A stretch of 64,000 nt of DNA from Pochonia chlamydosporia 170 (GCF_001653235.2 NC_035790.1:3410001-3474000); one strand, 5' to 3'; shown: positions 1 through 12,585, counted from the first letter of the stretch. A program made the numbers and translations. Notes: a model not told the origin generated them from the sequence alone.

Positions 1-507
1 GCCTCACGTGGACATCTGGGCGGCAAACCATGTGGCCACGAGTTTGAGTTCCACAGCGCATATCGGTCGGCTTCTGATGTACAGACTGACATGGAGAACA
101 GGCGGGTTAGGGTTGGTGAAAACAGTTCTGATGACATCGACCATAAGCCATGGAGTACTCCATTTCGTCGTGGCGGTTTGAACACATGCAGGTACGTGCA
201 TTCGCTGCAGGCACAGCATTTCACGCCTCGCATTGCCCAGACCGAGAGTGAAACTTGTGAACAATAAGAAGGAATCTGGAGGCGCGACGGCATTCGGTCT
301 CCGTATACCGTCAATACTATTCGCTGCCATCACGGCTTGAAGTCGAATCCAGCCAGTACACCACCAGCTGGGCGTGTTTCGAAACCGACTCACACAAGCC
401 GATTGAAAGGACGCCACAGGTCCAACGACCCAACAAGCCTCACGTCTGTGTCTCAAGTGGCGGCCATGGCGTTACCATAGCGCCTTTTCGTCAGTGGCCA
501 CTGCATC

Positions 508-1176
508 TCAGGGGTATTTGTATCGCATGCTGACGATCCGGAAACATGGAATATGAAGGTCAATGGCGTTGGTACACATGTGGTAGTCTCGCGAATCGGG
601 GTGGTAAAGCCACCACGCTTGTGAGGAGATTTCGGCAAACTCAATCGGTCGTGCTGTCCTAAGCCAGGCAGGGACTTTTCTGGCCGGCAACTTTGGCGGG
701 ATATCTTGTCTTGAATCATGAATGGCGCCTTGCTATTGTTGTAGTCGTGGATATCTACGAGAAACCAGATGACCCATATACAGTACAGCCGTCACAACAT
801 CGAGGCAAGCAGTGTCTTGACTCAGCTGAGTGTGCGAGAAGCGCTGAATCTTGCTTCTCATGAATACTGGACTATTGTCTGCCATCTCTTCTATTCATAC
901 CGCACTCGAATCAGATGCCCTCCACAAACAAACGGTGGCTGTCTGATCGCCCTGCACGCCATTTGTTTCCATCCGTTCAAAAGAAACAACCACATTCTGA
1001 GACACCAGACGGAGAATATTGGCCGCTGCAAAAATATTTCCATTCGAACATGTAAGATGGCTCTTTTTGCGCAAATCTCGGCTAAGCTGTGAATATAGTT
1101 GCCTCTCCTCATCTGTGGCAAGCACGCGTATCTGACTACTGTCACACTGCCACTTTGAGGGGGAATACGCTCGCAT
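508..1176 (-). other. Possible gene fragment, unrecognised
   Basis: On the minus strand two blocks read like real protein. Block 1176-895 is 93 codons and ends at a GTATGA that could be a splice donor. Block about 730-508 follows a possible AATAG acceptor and contains WLRTARPIEFAEISSQAWW. The two could be exons of one gene running left, and another open stretch at 456-4 might belong to it. I could not join the blocks into one verified reading frame and recognise no family, so this may be an unrecognised gene or a decayed one. Confidence 0.25.
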
Positions 1177-2759
1177 GACATTTCATGCTGAATGACAGCC
1201 TTCATATCGATTGAACCCTTGATGCCTGCACGTCAGCAGAGCCCCTCGGGCCGCGTGCCTGATCTACGCGTAATGTTTACGACGAGTTATCCCCGATGAA
1301 CATGTTGGTGGGAGGGCAACTTAATGTGATACACGTGTTGATTCTTGGCTCAAAGGTCAGGAAGCATGACTTGTCTGAGGGATAGGTTTCTAAACATACC
1401 CAGTGACTTCCAGTGATAGAATGATGAGTTTGAACTGTTGGATGTCAGCGTATTAGATGTGTGTCCAACTTGATGCCATGAGGACCAGTCGTTCATCTCC
1501 GGTGCAGCATCAAGGAAGCAAGCATCATGGGTAGCATCACGGCTCTAAATTGGGCACGGAATGCACGCCAGATGGGCAAAAGAAGCAGATGTTGAACTGA
1601 ATCTGGAACTCGGCTAGCTGCCATACACATCCATGACCATGCTCACGATACCTAGCCCCCAAGACGACCGCCTACCAACAAGTTTTCGTCTTGCACAGCC
1701 ATTTGGCCATATCATGTAACGTAGCTTAAATGTACCCCTTATCCTGGCCCTTGGCCGTCCGTCAATAACACTGCCCGCTGTTGGCATAGTTCTTCAAGGG
1801 GGATCGTTTCGTCTAAAGTAGTCCAAGTGGGCATTCGATTGACGTAACTTATGTTCACGTCTTATTGCTGGCATCAACAACCATGCCCCTATGCCTATGA
1901 CTAGATCGACATGCAGGCAGTATTGGGTTTCAGATTCAAACTAAGTCGGCCCCGTGGGTTTCAAAGCAAGCACGAAAGTGGCCACAAAAGTGGCGTCTCC
2001 TTGTCCAACCAATTCTTGTCCTTTTGGCCCCGCAGCAAAATGCACACCAAAATGCAGGGAGAGATCCGCCGCCACCCCATCGCAGGCAATCTTTGTGCAT
2101 CAATGCATTTCATGGTTATTCAGTCTCGTCCTATCACGGGGCATAGAGGGGGATGCAGCCCTGTCGCTCATCACCCCTGGCACCAAGACGACTGGTGGAT
2201 GCGGCGACAAGCAAAACCAACCGAAGGTGTCGAAGTGGCTGGCGAGGGATCCAATCGCTTGGATGTGGATGGCGATGCATGGTCGTACCCCGACAAGGAG
2301 AGGGAGAAAGGTGAATGCCAAGTCGGTCCTCGTTCAACTGCAATACCCCCAAAGAACCCCAAAGTGGATTGACCCTGTTATTCAGGAACAGAACAACTTC
2401 GACATCCATTCATGTCTGGTCTTGGCTGGTTGGTCGCCCCCCATCGCCAGGGTGAGACGCCAACCTTGACCACCATGTCGACTGTCAAGACCGACTGTCA
2501 AGACCGACTGTCAAGATGGACGGAACTCCATGTCAAGACTCCATGTCGAGAATCCACACGACCAACTTGTTCCCTCCTGGCGGCTACCGCAGAACCACTC
2601 ACGACCGCGGCCCCCCTCCAAAAAGGAAACAATGACTTCTTGCTAGGCCAATAATACACACTGGATGAGGCAATTAAGGGGATCTGCTCTACCAAACTTT
2701 TCTGCTTTCAATGTTCACTCCGACCGGCCGACGCCGTCCTACGGGCCAAGAATGAATCA

Positions 2760-2840
2760 TCCCATCCATACAGTACCATCCATACCATCCATACCATCCA
2801 TGCCATCCCATGCCATCCCATGCCATCCCATGCCATCCTT
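2760..2840. repeat. CCATCCATA / CCATCCCATG short tandem repeats
   Basis: Imperfect tandem units of 9-10 bases, first CCATCCATA-like and then CCATCCCATG-like, are repeated about eight times. They lie upstream of the LPMO promoter. No coding role is apparent. Confidence 0.75.
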
Positions 2841-2960
2841 GGAGTTGAGTACAGACCACAGACCGCGGGACTGCTCCCTCCTCGTCGGCCAAATCATGAA
2901 TCGCGGCCGACAGTTCGGTCAACTCACCTAAAACGAAAAAGGACAGACGACCCAAGAAGA

Positions 2961-2968
2961 TATAAGTA
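2961..2968 (+). promoter_or_regulatory. Candidate TATA box of the AA11 LPMO gene
   Basis: TATAAGTA lies 235 nt upstream of the ATG at 3203. The interval between is CT-rich, as is common in strongly transcribed fungal genes. Assignment is by position and sequence only. Confidence 0.35.
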
Positions 2969-3202
2969 CACCACGATGCCACTCATCCCATTCCCATCCC
3001 ATCCATCTCATCCTCATCAACCTTCACTTCGTTGACCTTTCTTTCTTTCTTGACTCTAGAGTCGTCATTCCTTACCGGCTCACTTACAGTCCTTCCTTGA
3101 CAATTTCACCTTGAATTCACGTTGATCGTGAACAATTTTTTTTGCACTTTACCCTCTCTGTACCATTTACAAGTTTCTCTGTACCATCCATCATTTCTCA
3201 AA

Positions 3203-4363
3203 ATGAAGGCATTCGCAACCGCTCTCTCCGTCCTCTCGGCCGCCGGCCTCACCACCGCCCACATGGACATGACCAACCCTCCTCCCCTGCGACACAAGAG
3301 CAACCCCAACAGCGGCAGCAACATCGACTACTCGTACACTTCCCCCCTCGAAGCCAGCGGCTCCAACTTCCCCTGCAAAGGCTACCTCAAGGACGTGGGC
3401 ACCCCCGCTGGCAAGTCCGTCGCCAGCTGGACCCCCGGCCAGCAGCAGCAGATCACCATCACCGGCGGCGCGAACCACAACGGCGGTAGCTGCCAGGCCT
3501 CCTTCTCCTTCGACAACGGCAAGACCTGGAAGGTTGTCCACTCGTGGATCGGAAACTGTCCCGCGGCGGGAACCTCGCAGCTCGACTTTACGGTGCCGTC
3601 GGACACGCCTGCCGGTGATGCCATCTTTGCGTGGTCCTGGTTCAACCAGGTTGGTAATCGGGAGATGTACATGAACTGCGCGGTTGTTACTATCGGCGGC
3701 GCGGGCAAGAAGAAGCGCGGCAGCACGGCGTCTATCCAGAGCCGTCCGGATATGTTTGTTGCGAATGTCGGCAACGGGTGTGGCACTACTGAGGGAACGG
3801 ATGTCATGTTCCCTGATCCCGGGCCAGATGTCTCCATGACGTCTAAGAAGACGGGTCCTCCTACCGGTCAGAACTGCGGCAAGGCTGGCAACTCGCCTGC
3901 TCCTGTGCCCTCGTCTGGAAATGGAGGCAACGGCGGAAACGGAGGAAACGGAAGCCCTAAGCCCACTGCGTCTTCCCAGTCCCCCGATGCCTCTAACCCG
4001 ACTCCCACCAAGAAGCCCGGCGGCGTGAACAACGGCCAGACCAAGCCTACGAATGTGCCTGTCGAAGTTACGCAGTCTGTCCCCGTCTCTGTGCCCTCGC
4101 AGACTCCTGAGGCTCCTCCTACCGGTGCTCCTCCCACCGGCGGCAACGGCACCTGCACGCCCGGTTCTTACGGCTGCACCTCCGATGGAAAGGCCTGGCA
4201 GGTCTGCGGCGGTGCCGGCGCCTGGATTGTAAGTTTTTCACTCCCATTCACTTTAGACTCAATTGCTAACGAGGAGTAGCGCGGCACGGAGTGCGGTTCC
4301 GGAACTACTTGCCAGGTCAACCCTGCCAACAACAGCCCCTACTGCATGACTGGCAAGTTCTAA
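3203..4363 (+). CDS. Secreted AA11-type lytic polysaccharide monooxygenase with C-terminal X278 domain
   Basis: Predicted copper enzyme that oxidatively cleaves chitin outside the cell. Two exons, 3203-4228 and 4280-4363, separated by a 51-nt GT..AG intron; phase is preserved and the product is 369 aa. Residues 1-19 form a signal peptide, so cleavage would leave His20 as the first mature residue, the N-terminal ligand of the LPMO histidine brace. His92 in the NHNGGSCQ segment is the likely second ligand, and Tyr156 in NREMYMNCA matches the AA11 axial tyrosine region. A Gly/Asn then Pro/Thr/Ser-rich linker (about 225-315) leads to a six-cysteine module (about 318-369, beginning CTPGSYGC) that matches X278, a putative chitin-binding domain. 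The intron lies inside this module. The catalytic part resembles Aspergillus AA11 by recalled motifs; no alignment was run. An upstream frame from 3122 lacks an ATG, so the start is set at 3203. Confidence 0.88.
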
Positions 4364-4940
4364 GCCTGGCTTGTGTGTACTGTGCGAACAAACGGCCGGT
4401 GTTGGGGGTGTTCTTTTTCTTTCACACCGTATATACATTTTCTTTTTCCCTTGGTCAACGGCGTGGTGTTGATAACTTCGTTCGTTACGAAACTTTATAG
4501 ACTTAGCTAGGCTCATTCATCGTTGATGCGGCGCATCTGAATATTAACGCTGGTTTGATGAGACTTTTGGTGCTGCGATGTTATTGATGTCAGTGATGTG
4601 TAATGTGCAGTGATGTCTTGGTTTGTGATGTAAGTTGTATGATTGTTTGGTGTGCGGTATTTCGAGTTTAAAGGGTCTTGGTTGCGGGTGCCTTGGAATC
4701 GGCCTGGGCTGAGTGTTGAGGAAGCTGGTTTATGAGCTGAATATAGGCGCTACCGCTGAACTGGTATGGCTGTGTATCCGGGTTAAATGCACCTCGACTC
4801 GAACGTCATGCGATACTGGATGAACTGAGACTAAACGACTGATCATCAACTCTTGGAAGAAGCGACACTAGAGCGACCAGATTAAACATCAAGTCACAAC
4901 GCGAATGGCAAACCGCAGTCAACGTCTTGAATACAAATAC
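4364..4940. other. Convergent 3' intergenic region
   Basis: Lies between the 3' ends of the LPMO gene (plus) and adenylosuccinate lyase (minus). It is T- and G-rich, probably two 3' UTRs. No gene seen. Confidence 0.6.
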
Positions 4941-6874
4941 CTAAACATCAAGCTCAGCAGTCGCAACACCCTTAATGTAATCCGCATACGGCGCCATCGC
5001 CTTCTCAACCGGCCCCCCAGGACCGCAGTACTTGTCCACAATCTCCGCACTACGACCAGTATACCTACACCAGCATTAGTCACGTATCTCAGAGTTCAAC
5101 ACGGGACCACTTACAGCTCAGCCTTGAGCATGCCATCCAGATCCCCCCAGATAGGCTTGAAAAAGTCATTGTTTCGAATGCGCTCCACCAAATCATTCGG
5201 CTTGCCCTCGTTCTTCACCACGCTCCCCGCCTCGTGGGACAGAACGCGGATCTGCTCGTGCGCCTCCTGTCGCGACTCTCCGTGCGCGACTAGCCGCATG
5301 ATGATGGTCTCGGTGACCATGAAGGGCAGCTCGGACTGGACGTGTGCTGCGATGCGCTTGGGGTACACGACCAGGCCGTCGGTGATGTTGTCGAGACCAA
5401 TCAGGATGGCGTCGGCGAGGAGCATCGTTTCTACGGTTGTTAGTCAAAGGGAGGGGTTATTTGGGGAGAAATACGGACCTGGGATGTCGATGCGGCGGAC
5501 GGCAGAGTCGTCGAGCGTGCGTTCCACTGTGATGGTTAGAATGGTGTTTTTTGAGGGGATGGGCGGACAAACTCCATTGATCGGCGTGTGTGGCCTGGAA
5601 AGAGCTGGGTTTGCTGAGAAGTTCTCGGGAGAGTGAGTAGACGCGCTCGGAACGCATCTAGATGGTTAGTATGGCAGACTAAAGATACATGTAGATTGAT
5701 GGTAACGTACTGGGTTTCGCTTATAAGCCTGTGAACTTGTTAGTATAGGGAAAACAAGGCAGTAGGCGTACGAACCATGGCAGACGATCCAATCTGCGAG
5801 CTGTCAAACGGCTCCTCAATCTCCTTCCAGTGCGCCAGATGGCGAATATCACCCGTAATCTTCTGCGCCGACGATCCAATCCCCGCGACGGCATTCGCAA
5901 TAATCAGGTCCACCTTGCGCGTGTACGTCTGCGTAGACACGTCATAGCACCCCGGGAAGCCAAACTTGCCGCACAGCAGGTCGTTCAGCTTGTCGCACTT
6001 GGCAGAGTCGCCCTGGAAGATCTCGAGGAAGGACGCCTGCGTGCCGGTGGTTCCCTGGGCGCCGCGGAACTTGAGCTCGCTGATGACCTGCTCGATGCTG
6101 TGGAGGTCGAGCATCAGGTCCTGTGCCCACTGGGCGGCTCGCTTGCCGACGGTGATGAGTTGTGCGGCTTGGAGGTGAGTGTAGGCGAGGGTGGGCTCGG
6201 CTGACTGGGTTAGATGGATGGGAGGGAAATGGGGATAAGGGCTACGTACATTTCCATTTGAGGGCGAAGGAGGAGAGATTGGAAATGACTTTGGCGAGCT
6301 TCTTGGCTAGGAGTTGGAGAGCGTCACGCATGAGGATCAGTTCCGTGTTGTCGGTTACGAAGCAACTCGTTGCGCCTGTATGTGTGAGAATGGCATTAGG
6401 TGATGAGAGATGTGTAGTTCATACCGTAGTGGATGACGCCGGCTGCGGCAGGGGCAACATTGCCGAAAGCGTGGACATGCTATTAATCTTAGTTGAGATT
6501 GTTTAGAGAAAATATATGACTAGTGGTAAGGCTTACGGCCATGACATCCTAGAATAGCTCGTCAGTAAAAGCAAAGTCAAGCAGCAGGGGATGCATACAT
6601 GTCTCCGACGCTTCTCCTCCACACGCGCAACCTCAAAGTCCTCATCCGTAACCTCAAGATGAGCCTTCATCTGCTCCAGGGCCTCATTGGTAACGGTATC
6701 GATGCCAAGCTCCTTCTCGCTCTCTGCGAGGCCGAGCCACAGCTTGCGCCAGGTCGAGTGCCGAGATCGCTGGCTGAAAAGCTTGGACATGGCGGGGCTG
6801 CAGTACCGCGTCGTGAGAGACGTCTGGTAGCTGTCGAATGGCGACTTGCCACTCGCAGCTGTTTGGTTTGCCAT
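4941..6874 (-). CDS. ADE13: Adenylosuccinate lyase (purine biosynthesis)
   Basis: Cytosolic lyase acting twice in purine synthesis, releasing fumarate from SAICAR and from adenylosuccinate. Ten exons on the minus strand: 6874-6599, 6548-6537, 6479-6425, 6375-6250, 6200-5776, 5728-5711, 5657-5573, 5526-5479, 5430-5115 and 5064-4941. All junctions keep phase and give 494 aa, near the usual fungal length (about 480). Exon 2 is only 12 nt (DVMA) and exon 6 only 18 nt (AYKRNP). Family signatures include HDVMAHVHAF, the [11 protein letters not shown] segment, and the SSAMAYKRNPMRSE signature of the fumarase/aspartase superfamily, whose serine loop supplies the catalytic base. That signature is split across exons 5-7, so losing exon 6 would remove it. 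The gene converges on the LPMO gene. Confidence 0.95.
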
Positions 6875-7918
6875 GGTGAGGGTGTGCGATTGGGTGTGTA
6901 TTCTGGTTCAATTGATGCGGCGAGCTGAGGTGTTATATGGCTGATAGGTGAGTGAGGTTCAATGTTGTGGGAAAATTTTCGTGGTTCGATCAGATGGCTC
7001 TATGGAGGCTCCACCCTCTGGGCGCCGATTCGGGATAAATCGCCAATGAGGTCGATTTAAGCTTTGCGTTGTTTATGGAGCTTGACCACATGTCATTTAA
7101 AGGTTGCTTGAGATGTATTGTGTGAGATGGATTGAATGGGCTGATAATTGCACATATCTTGGTGGGTGATGATTTCTTACCAAGGTTACTTGGAACAGAG
7201 CTGCGCTATCTGGGCGTCATACCACGTGTAGTTGTGACTGATGTATGTGAGCCCAATCGCCATGCAAACAAACTCGGCAGAAAGAACACCAGCGATCTAG
7301 ATTTCATGTCAGTAAGTGGACAGATATGGAACTCGCTTGGTCACGTCTTTGCGCCGCTGTTAAGCGGAACGTGAAAACCGAGGATTTGTTGTGGGTATTT
7401 GAAGGGAAGACTTGGTCAATTTGATTCCTGTCTGAGACACTACAATCTTCTCACGGGCAAAGCTCGATATTAGTGTTGGCTGCGATTTATCCAAACTAAC
7501 TCAAGTCAGGGTCAATAAAATCAGAGTGTAAAATGCCGTGGAGGAATGGCCCGGATCTAACGAGTGTCCACTATGGCATCACCCTCTTGCATTTGGTCAC
7601 TAGTTTAGTATATCTTCATGCTTGAGTTGACTCCTGGTTGCTTAGTAGTCAACTGAACATTGGCGCAAGTGCGTCCTTAATATAGCTTTGCCATCGCGAT
7701 TTAGAAATTGTTAAGTGACTGAGGGATTGGAAAATTCAGCCACAAGGAATGAATGAGTGTTGCTGCTTGAGAGAGTATCAAAGAAAATGACCCAACGGTC
7801 ATTCCAGCAAACGGGAACGCTCCGCCAATGCAGAGATATGGTATAAGTTATATTCCGTCGACAATATTTCAGGCACGAGGCGGTCACCAACGGCAGGATT
7901 GACTATGCGTGATGTATC
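6875..7918. other. Intergenic region between ADE13 and the APH-like kinase
   Basis: Divergent promoter interval. It contains one copy of the 88-bp repeat (7776-7863), ending 55 nt before the kinase ATG. A plus-strand open frame at 7132-7374 has no recognisable features and is probably chance. Confidence 0.5.
7776..7863 (+). repeat. 88-bp dispersed repeat, copy A
   Basis: Runs from TATCAAAG to GTCGACA. It shares its order of blocks with copies at 10121-10207 and 10434-10520. It carries the short inverted repeat TGACC-CAAC-GGTCA. This is the most diverged of the three copies and lies just upstream of the APH-like kinase start, so it may sit in that promoter or 5' UTR. Confidence 0.8.
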
Positions 7919-8851
7919 ATGTCCCCTCACTTTAGCCTTCAATCCCGCATAGTGCGTCAACCAGCCTTCAACATGAACCCATACGAAACCAACCCGGCAA
8001 AAATACCAGCCAGTGACCGATACTCTGACATTCCACTTTATGGTCGATACTTTCCTGCTTCAGACGACTTCCAGCCGGACCCCAAGCACGCCAACTCGGT
8101 CTCAGAAGATTCGCTCAAGTACTGGACCTCTGTGCTTGACCTCTGCAATTCTTCCAATAGAATATATGAGGGCTTAGAGGGGGCTCGAGATGTATTTGCC
8201 CTCGGTAGCGTCATCATCAAGTCAAGCCATCTCCACCCTCGGCTTGAAGGCAAACGCGCAAGTCGAGACTTCTCCTACGCAGATGCAAATGAAGTGCAGG
8301 CAACTGCCCTGGCAAGAACCGTGTTAAAAGATGTCAAAGTTCCAAGCATCTACTTTGCAAGCAAGATCAATGGCAGGGAGGTCTTGGTGCAGGAGAGGAT
8401 TGCTGGTGTCGGCCTCAACATCGCATGGCAATATATTTCCGCGGCACAAAAACAGCTATTCAAAGATGAAGCACGCAATATCTTGCGAAGCTTGAGCAAG
8501 GTCAAACCTCCTTCCTCAAGCACTTCACGCTCCTATATCATTGAAGATGTGGATCCTCAAGCACATCGAGGCATCCAGAAGCTCGAGTACGATACTCTCT
8601 TTGGGGAAGATAATGTTGATCCAGATCTCTCATGTATGCATAACGACTTTACTCTGTCGAATTGTATTGTGAACAATGACAAGATCGTTGGGCTTGTTGA
8701 CTGGGAGATGGCAGGCTACTTTGGGTGGAAGACAGCTGCTCAGGTGCATGTCAAGATTCGAACCCCCCGGCGGGAGAGCTTCGCAGCGCTTGATCTGTCT
8801 GAAGATCTTTTGAATGACATCCTTTTCTGGAACGATTTATATGAAGTCTAA
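7919..8851 (+). CDS. APH/ChoK-family phosphotransferase-like protein
   Basis: Intronless ORF of 310 aa in the aminoglycoside-phosphotransferase-like kinase fold that is widely expanded in filamentous fungi; the natural substrate is unknown. The catalytic loop is H241-N-D243-FTLSN248, matching HxDxxxxN. Asp261 in VDWEMAGYFGW corresponds to the metal-binding aspartate. The N-lobe is less clear; VFALGSVIIKSS (about residues 98-109) probably holds the ATP-contacting lysine. The first ATG is at 7919; a second in-frame ATG at 7973 (MNPYETN) would give 292 aa and is equally plausible. The C-terminus ends soon after the DWE block, at the short side for the family. A copy of the 88-bp repeat lies directly upstream. 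Low-copy fungal kinases of this type should not be read as antibiotic resistance. Confidence 0.75.
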   Translation: MSPHFSLQSRIVRQPAFNMNPYETNPAKIPASDRYSDIPLYGRYFPASDDFQPDPKHANSVSEDSLKYWTSVLDLCNSSNRIYEGLEGARDVFALGSVIIKSSHLHPRLEGKRASRDFSYADANEVQATALARTVLKDVKVPSIYFASKINGREVLVQERIAGVGLNIAWQYISAAQKQLFKDEARNILRSLSKVKPPSSSTSRSYIIEDVDPQAHRGIQKLEYDTLFGEDNVDPDLSCMHNDFTLSNCIVNNDKIVGLVDWEMAGYFGWKTAAQVHVKIRTPRRESFAALDLSEDLLNDILFWNDLYEV

Positions 8852-9509
8852 CGGCGGCCAAACATAACTCTGGCCACTTCACATTGCCCTTCTTCTAGAA
8901 TAGAATACATAGCTAGATTGAAACCATTCGAGAGCACATGATCATGGTCATCAGGATGGGAATGGCTAGAGCGGTAACGGTAATAACCGCCATGGGATAG
9001 CTCTGGCGTGTAGTATGTGTCGTATAAGCAAGTCCCGAGTTCGTTTCCCAGATATGGGCAACAACTCTAGAAGGTATTACTTGGTGACCCTCGTGTTGGG
9101 TTAGTAGTGCAACTGCCATCGTCCAAAGTGTTCACTGTGTGAAATAATGGGCTTTGAGTGTACAAGCGAAGGCCAAACTCTCCATCTAGTCTTACAATAA
9201 TCAAGACAGGGTGCGACCCTAGCTTATTAATGAGTCCCTGAATAAAAGAAAGGAAAAGTTCAGTATTAGTAACAGACCAGACGTCACAGTATTGTGACAT
9301 CGGACACTTTATTCTATCACTGCTTGTATACAAAGGGCCATTGTGTAATTCGCTGTGACTGCCGACACAAACCGAGTATGTTCTCGAAGAGTCATCCAGC
9401 CTAACTGTAAATCGCAGTGCGCAAATAAATCTCAATTAGTTTACGTCTTTTCGGTTCCCGGCTCAGTGACAACATATACGAAGTCCATTGGCTCCTCTGT
9501 GCAGTCACT

Positions 9510-9881
9510 ATGAAGGGGGGGGGGGGGGGAAGACTGGTGGTGGCAATATGTATGACCGACAATGATCCGGTGACTGCACAATTCGGATGTTCCGAAGAAG
9601 GGTGTCAGGATAAACATAAAAGTACAACGCTGTACCTTACTGGTTGCAGTGTATCTCCTGTTACGAATACCAATGTGTTCACTTCACAGATTGGAGCTCA
9701 TAAGCAGTGTATGCCGACCAGCGCCGAAATGGACTTTGTGTATTGCAAAACCACAAGCACTGCAGGGGTTTTTACCGAGGAGAATGTTGGTGAGGCAGGG
9801 GTACCTGTGCCAAGGAATACCCTGATGGTCTCTTACAATACAAATAGGCTGGTCGAGGTTCACAGAACTGACGTCGAATAA
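9510..9881 (+). other. Weak ORF, cysteine-containing, unrecognised
   Basis: Open for 123 codons beginning at an ATG followed at once by the G15 tract. The product after the poly-glycine run has six or so scattered cysteines but no signal peptide. The length of the G tract decides whether the ATG is in frame, so a sequencing or replication-slippage error could matter. No family recognised; may well be non-coding. Confidence 0.15.
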
Positions 9882-10120
9882 ATCCGTATCTCCGTACCGA
9901 CCCGACTATCTGAAACAATGACACTGGGCAAACAGATGCCGAAGGCTGATACTTCACTTCGTGCAGGCTAAGATACAATATATTTTATGAGGGGACAATC
10001 CAGATATATGACAGATATATGAGCTTGGAAAAAGTCGTTTAAAAGAACAATGCGGGAGCTACTGGACTAGAAATTAACGTGTACAACTCAATATCAAGTC
10101 TTCCTTGGGGTATGACATGG

Positions 10121-10207
10121 TATCAAAGAAAATAACCGCTAGGTCATTCAGCAAAAGGGAACGCTCCGCTGATGCAGAGATATAGTACAGGTTATATTCC
10201 GTTGACA
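10121..10207 (+). repeat. 88-bp dispersed repeat, copy B
   Basis: 87 bp, differing from copy C at about three positions. The left arm of the inverted repeat is mutated here (TAACC instead of TGACC). It is followed directly by the C13 tract. Confidence 0.85.
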
Positions 10208-10433
10208 CACCCCCCCCCCCCCAGCTTAGATGGCTCTCAGATAAGCTGCATCCTAGGTGTTTGGTAGTGACCTTCCCTTTGTGGAAAGCTGGCGGTAGGT
10301 GGCTCTGTGGTTTTTATATGTGTGTGGGTGCCTTTGTGGCTGATGGAAAAGCTCTGTGATAGACGCTCCGTGCAGAGGGCTCAAACTTGCAACCTTAAGA
10401 TGCGCAGTAGGGCTCGCAAACCGGGCTCATAAC

Positions 10434-10520
10434 TATCAAAGAAAATGACCGCTAGGTCATTCAGCAAAAGGGAACGCTCCGCTGATGCAGAGAGATAGTA
10501 CAGGTTTTATTCCGTTGACA
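10434..10520 (+). repeat. 88-bp dispersed repeat, copy C
   Basis: 87 bp in direct orientation 313 bp after copy B. It holds the inverted repeat TGACC-GCTA-GGTCA, whose arms equal those of copy A although the loop differs. Confidence 0.85.
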
Positions 10521-11239
10521 CATGGAGATTCTCCCGCCCGTCCGGTGACGTCGCTCTTCAGCGATGTATGGCTGGTATTCAGATGCGGTTGGCAACAAAA
10601 AGTCATGAATAGAGAAGGAGCCTTGCTGCCAAGGCCCAAGCTTCACCATCGTGGTGGAGAAATCATGGTCAAAAAATACGAGAACCCAAGATTCGATACT
10701 CTAGCCACAACCCCGAGTTTCTACTCCGCAAACGCGGGGTATGGAATCGGCAGGTACCAAATTCAAACGCGCAATAGCGTGATTGTGGATAAGGATGCAC
10801 TTTTGATTTTGAATATAGGTCATTTTCTATGGTATAGCATCTCAAGCAAGGTCATTTCGTCTTTAGCATAATGGCTTTGCTCACCATACCGACGAAACGA
10901 GGATACTAAGACCATGTAAGCTACGATAGATTTTGTTCCAACTAACTGTGGTGTCCCAGAAACTGGATTCCGGTGGGGTATAGGTAAGGTTAAAGTACTA
11001 AGAGATCGCGAGATTTACTAACGCCTCACGAGTGTACGTCAATACAGACAGGCTTAAAGGACTAGCAGCCTTAGAGATAAGAAGTCCTTGCACAAAGGCT
11101 TATGAGACAGATAACTGTTCTGTATGATTATAGGTAATGCTGCTCGTGACAAGAAGAAAGCTACAAAATCCCTGTAGTATTACTGAAAGATAATGTAATA
11201 GTTGTAGATAACTTCTTGGCTCACAAAACCCCCACCTTT

Positions 11240-12164
11240 GGATCATTGTACTCCTTGCCACTGCTCCATTGTGCAAGGTGTGACGTAGTATTGGAATAGT
11301 ATATTACTGCCCCATGCGAATTTACAACGAGGTAACCAACTCCCAATTCGGGGACGTGTGAAATTCTCTCCCCAGCGATCCCTGTATACCAATATAGATC
11401 CGCATACGTCCAGTTGCCTTAGTCGGGAATGTCCATGTAAGCAAATCAATTGCCTTAACGACGTCCTTTGTATTGAGACTGTTCTCAAAACCTTAATCTT
11501 TCCAAAAAGGGTCTGGCAACTTTCCAGGTTTAAATGAACAAGGCCGAGCGATGACAGTTGCCCTGGTCGCAGATTCTCACTCTGTGACTGCCGAGCCCGC
11601 TTCGCGCTGGCTCTCGTCCAAGTCCAGAAGGAGTCGATCCCGAATAGCCTCATCCCCATAATAGTCGTCTATTTTGTACAAGCCTGAAATTGGGGAAGTG
11701 ACTTCGATTGGTTCATTTTGGAAGGAGGTGCGAATGAGTCGTGCAATTGTTTGTCCACAGCTCTTCAACCTGCCTGTTTTGATGTGCCAAGACTGGGGAT
11801 GAGCCCCGAAACTCATCATCGGTGGTCATGGGCTGCAAAATCAAACTACACAGATCAGATTGCACTACTCTTTGACAGCATGCTCTACCACTGTATTCCT
11901 AAAGTGCTCTCTTGACTAGTCGTTGTACCTCATGTTAGCTCTTGTTCTTCTTCCTTATTTTTGCCCTATTTTTAGCTACATTCACCAAGAATAGTTTGCT
12001 TTTGACTCTGATAGGTTGCCGGTACCAGGTTCGAGAAGGTCTATTGCCACTTGGATAAAGTCATCATTCACAAAGAGAGTAAGAGGTTCCACAAGTGTCA
12101 CACGGGACGGGATGGTCCGAGAGCCTTTGAGTCCCTCTTGATATTGGTTACACAGGATGACCAC
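11240..12164 (-). pseudogene. Possible decayed coding sequence, unrecognised
   Basis: Minus-strand segments 12164-11982 and 11819-11577 read like protein (for example IDDYYGDEAIRDRLLLDLDE) but lie in separate short frames without clear splice sites between them. The surrounding sequence is AT-rich. I read this as remains of a gene. No family recognised. Confidence 0.2.
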
Positions 12165-12577
12165 AAAGGAGATGGTTACACAACAGCATCACGAGGTCAG
12201 AATCAGAGCCTAAGGCAGAACCGGAAGGTTGGGTATAAATAAGGATCCTCAGGGCCAGCTAGATTGAACAGAACCAAGGACCTTTGATACCAAAAGAGAT
12301 TATATCTGAATAGAGTATATTGATTCCAAGCCCAGGACACTGCCCTTGTCACAACAAGGCAATTCTGGTTGCAGCTATCCATGTTTTAAACTGAGGGCCG
12401 TTTCTTCGCAATGAACTATCTCAGAGCGGGATGTGGTAGAATGTTCTATGCCGATAGAAGAGGCAGGTAGTAGTGCATATAATTTATCACAAATACAACA
12501 CCTTCTTGGAGCCAATAGATGTGGTCACTTGTATCTATTGACACGATTTCAAATTCAACAGACAAGATATCATGGAA

Positions 12578-12585
12578 TATAAATA
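12578..12585 (+). promoter_or_regulatory. TATA box of the trypsin-like protease gene
   Basis: TATAAATA lies 94 nt upstream of the protease ATG at 12679, a normal distance for a short fungal leader. Confidence 0.5.

Larger units (their letters stand above)
1..3202. other. Intergenic / upstream region of the AA11 gene
   Basis: No convincing complete gene is present. The left 1.2 kb holds minus-strand stretches that read like protein (described separately). From about 1.2 to 3.2 kb the open frames overlap on both strands and look like chance. Simple repeats occur at about 2477-2515 and 2760-2840. A TATA-like TATAAGTA lies at 2961-2968, about 240 nt before the LPMO start, and the stretch after it is pyrimidine-rich like a fungal promoter or 5' UTR. 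Confidence 0.5.
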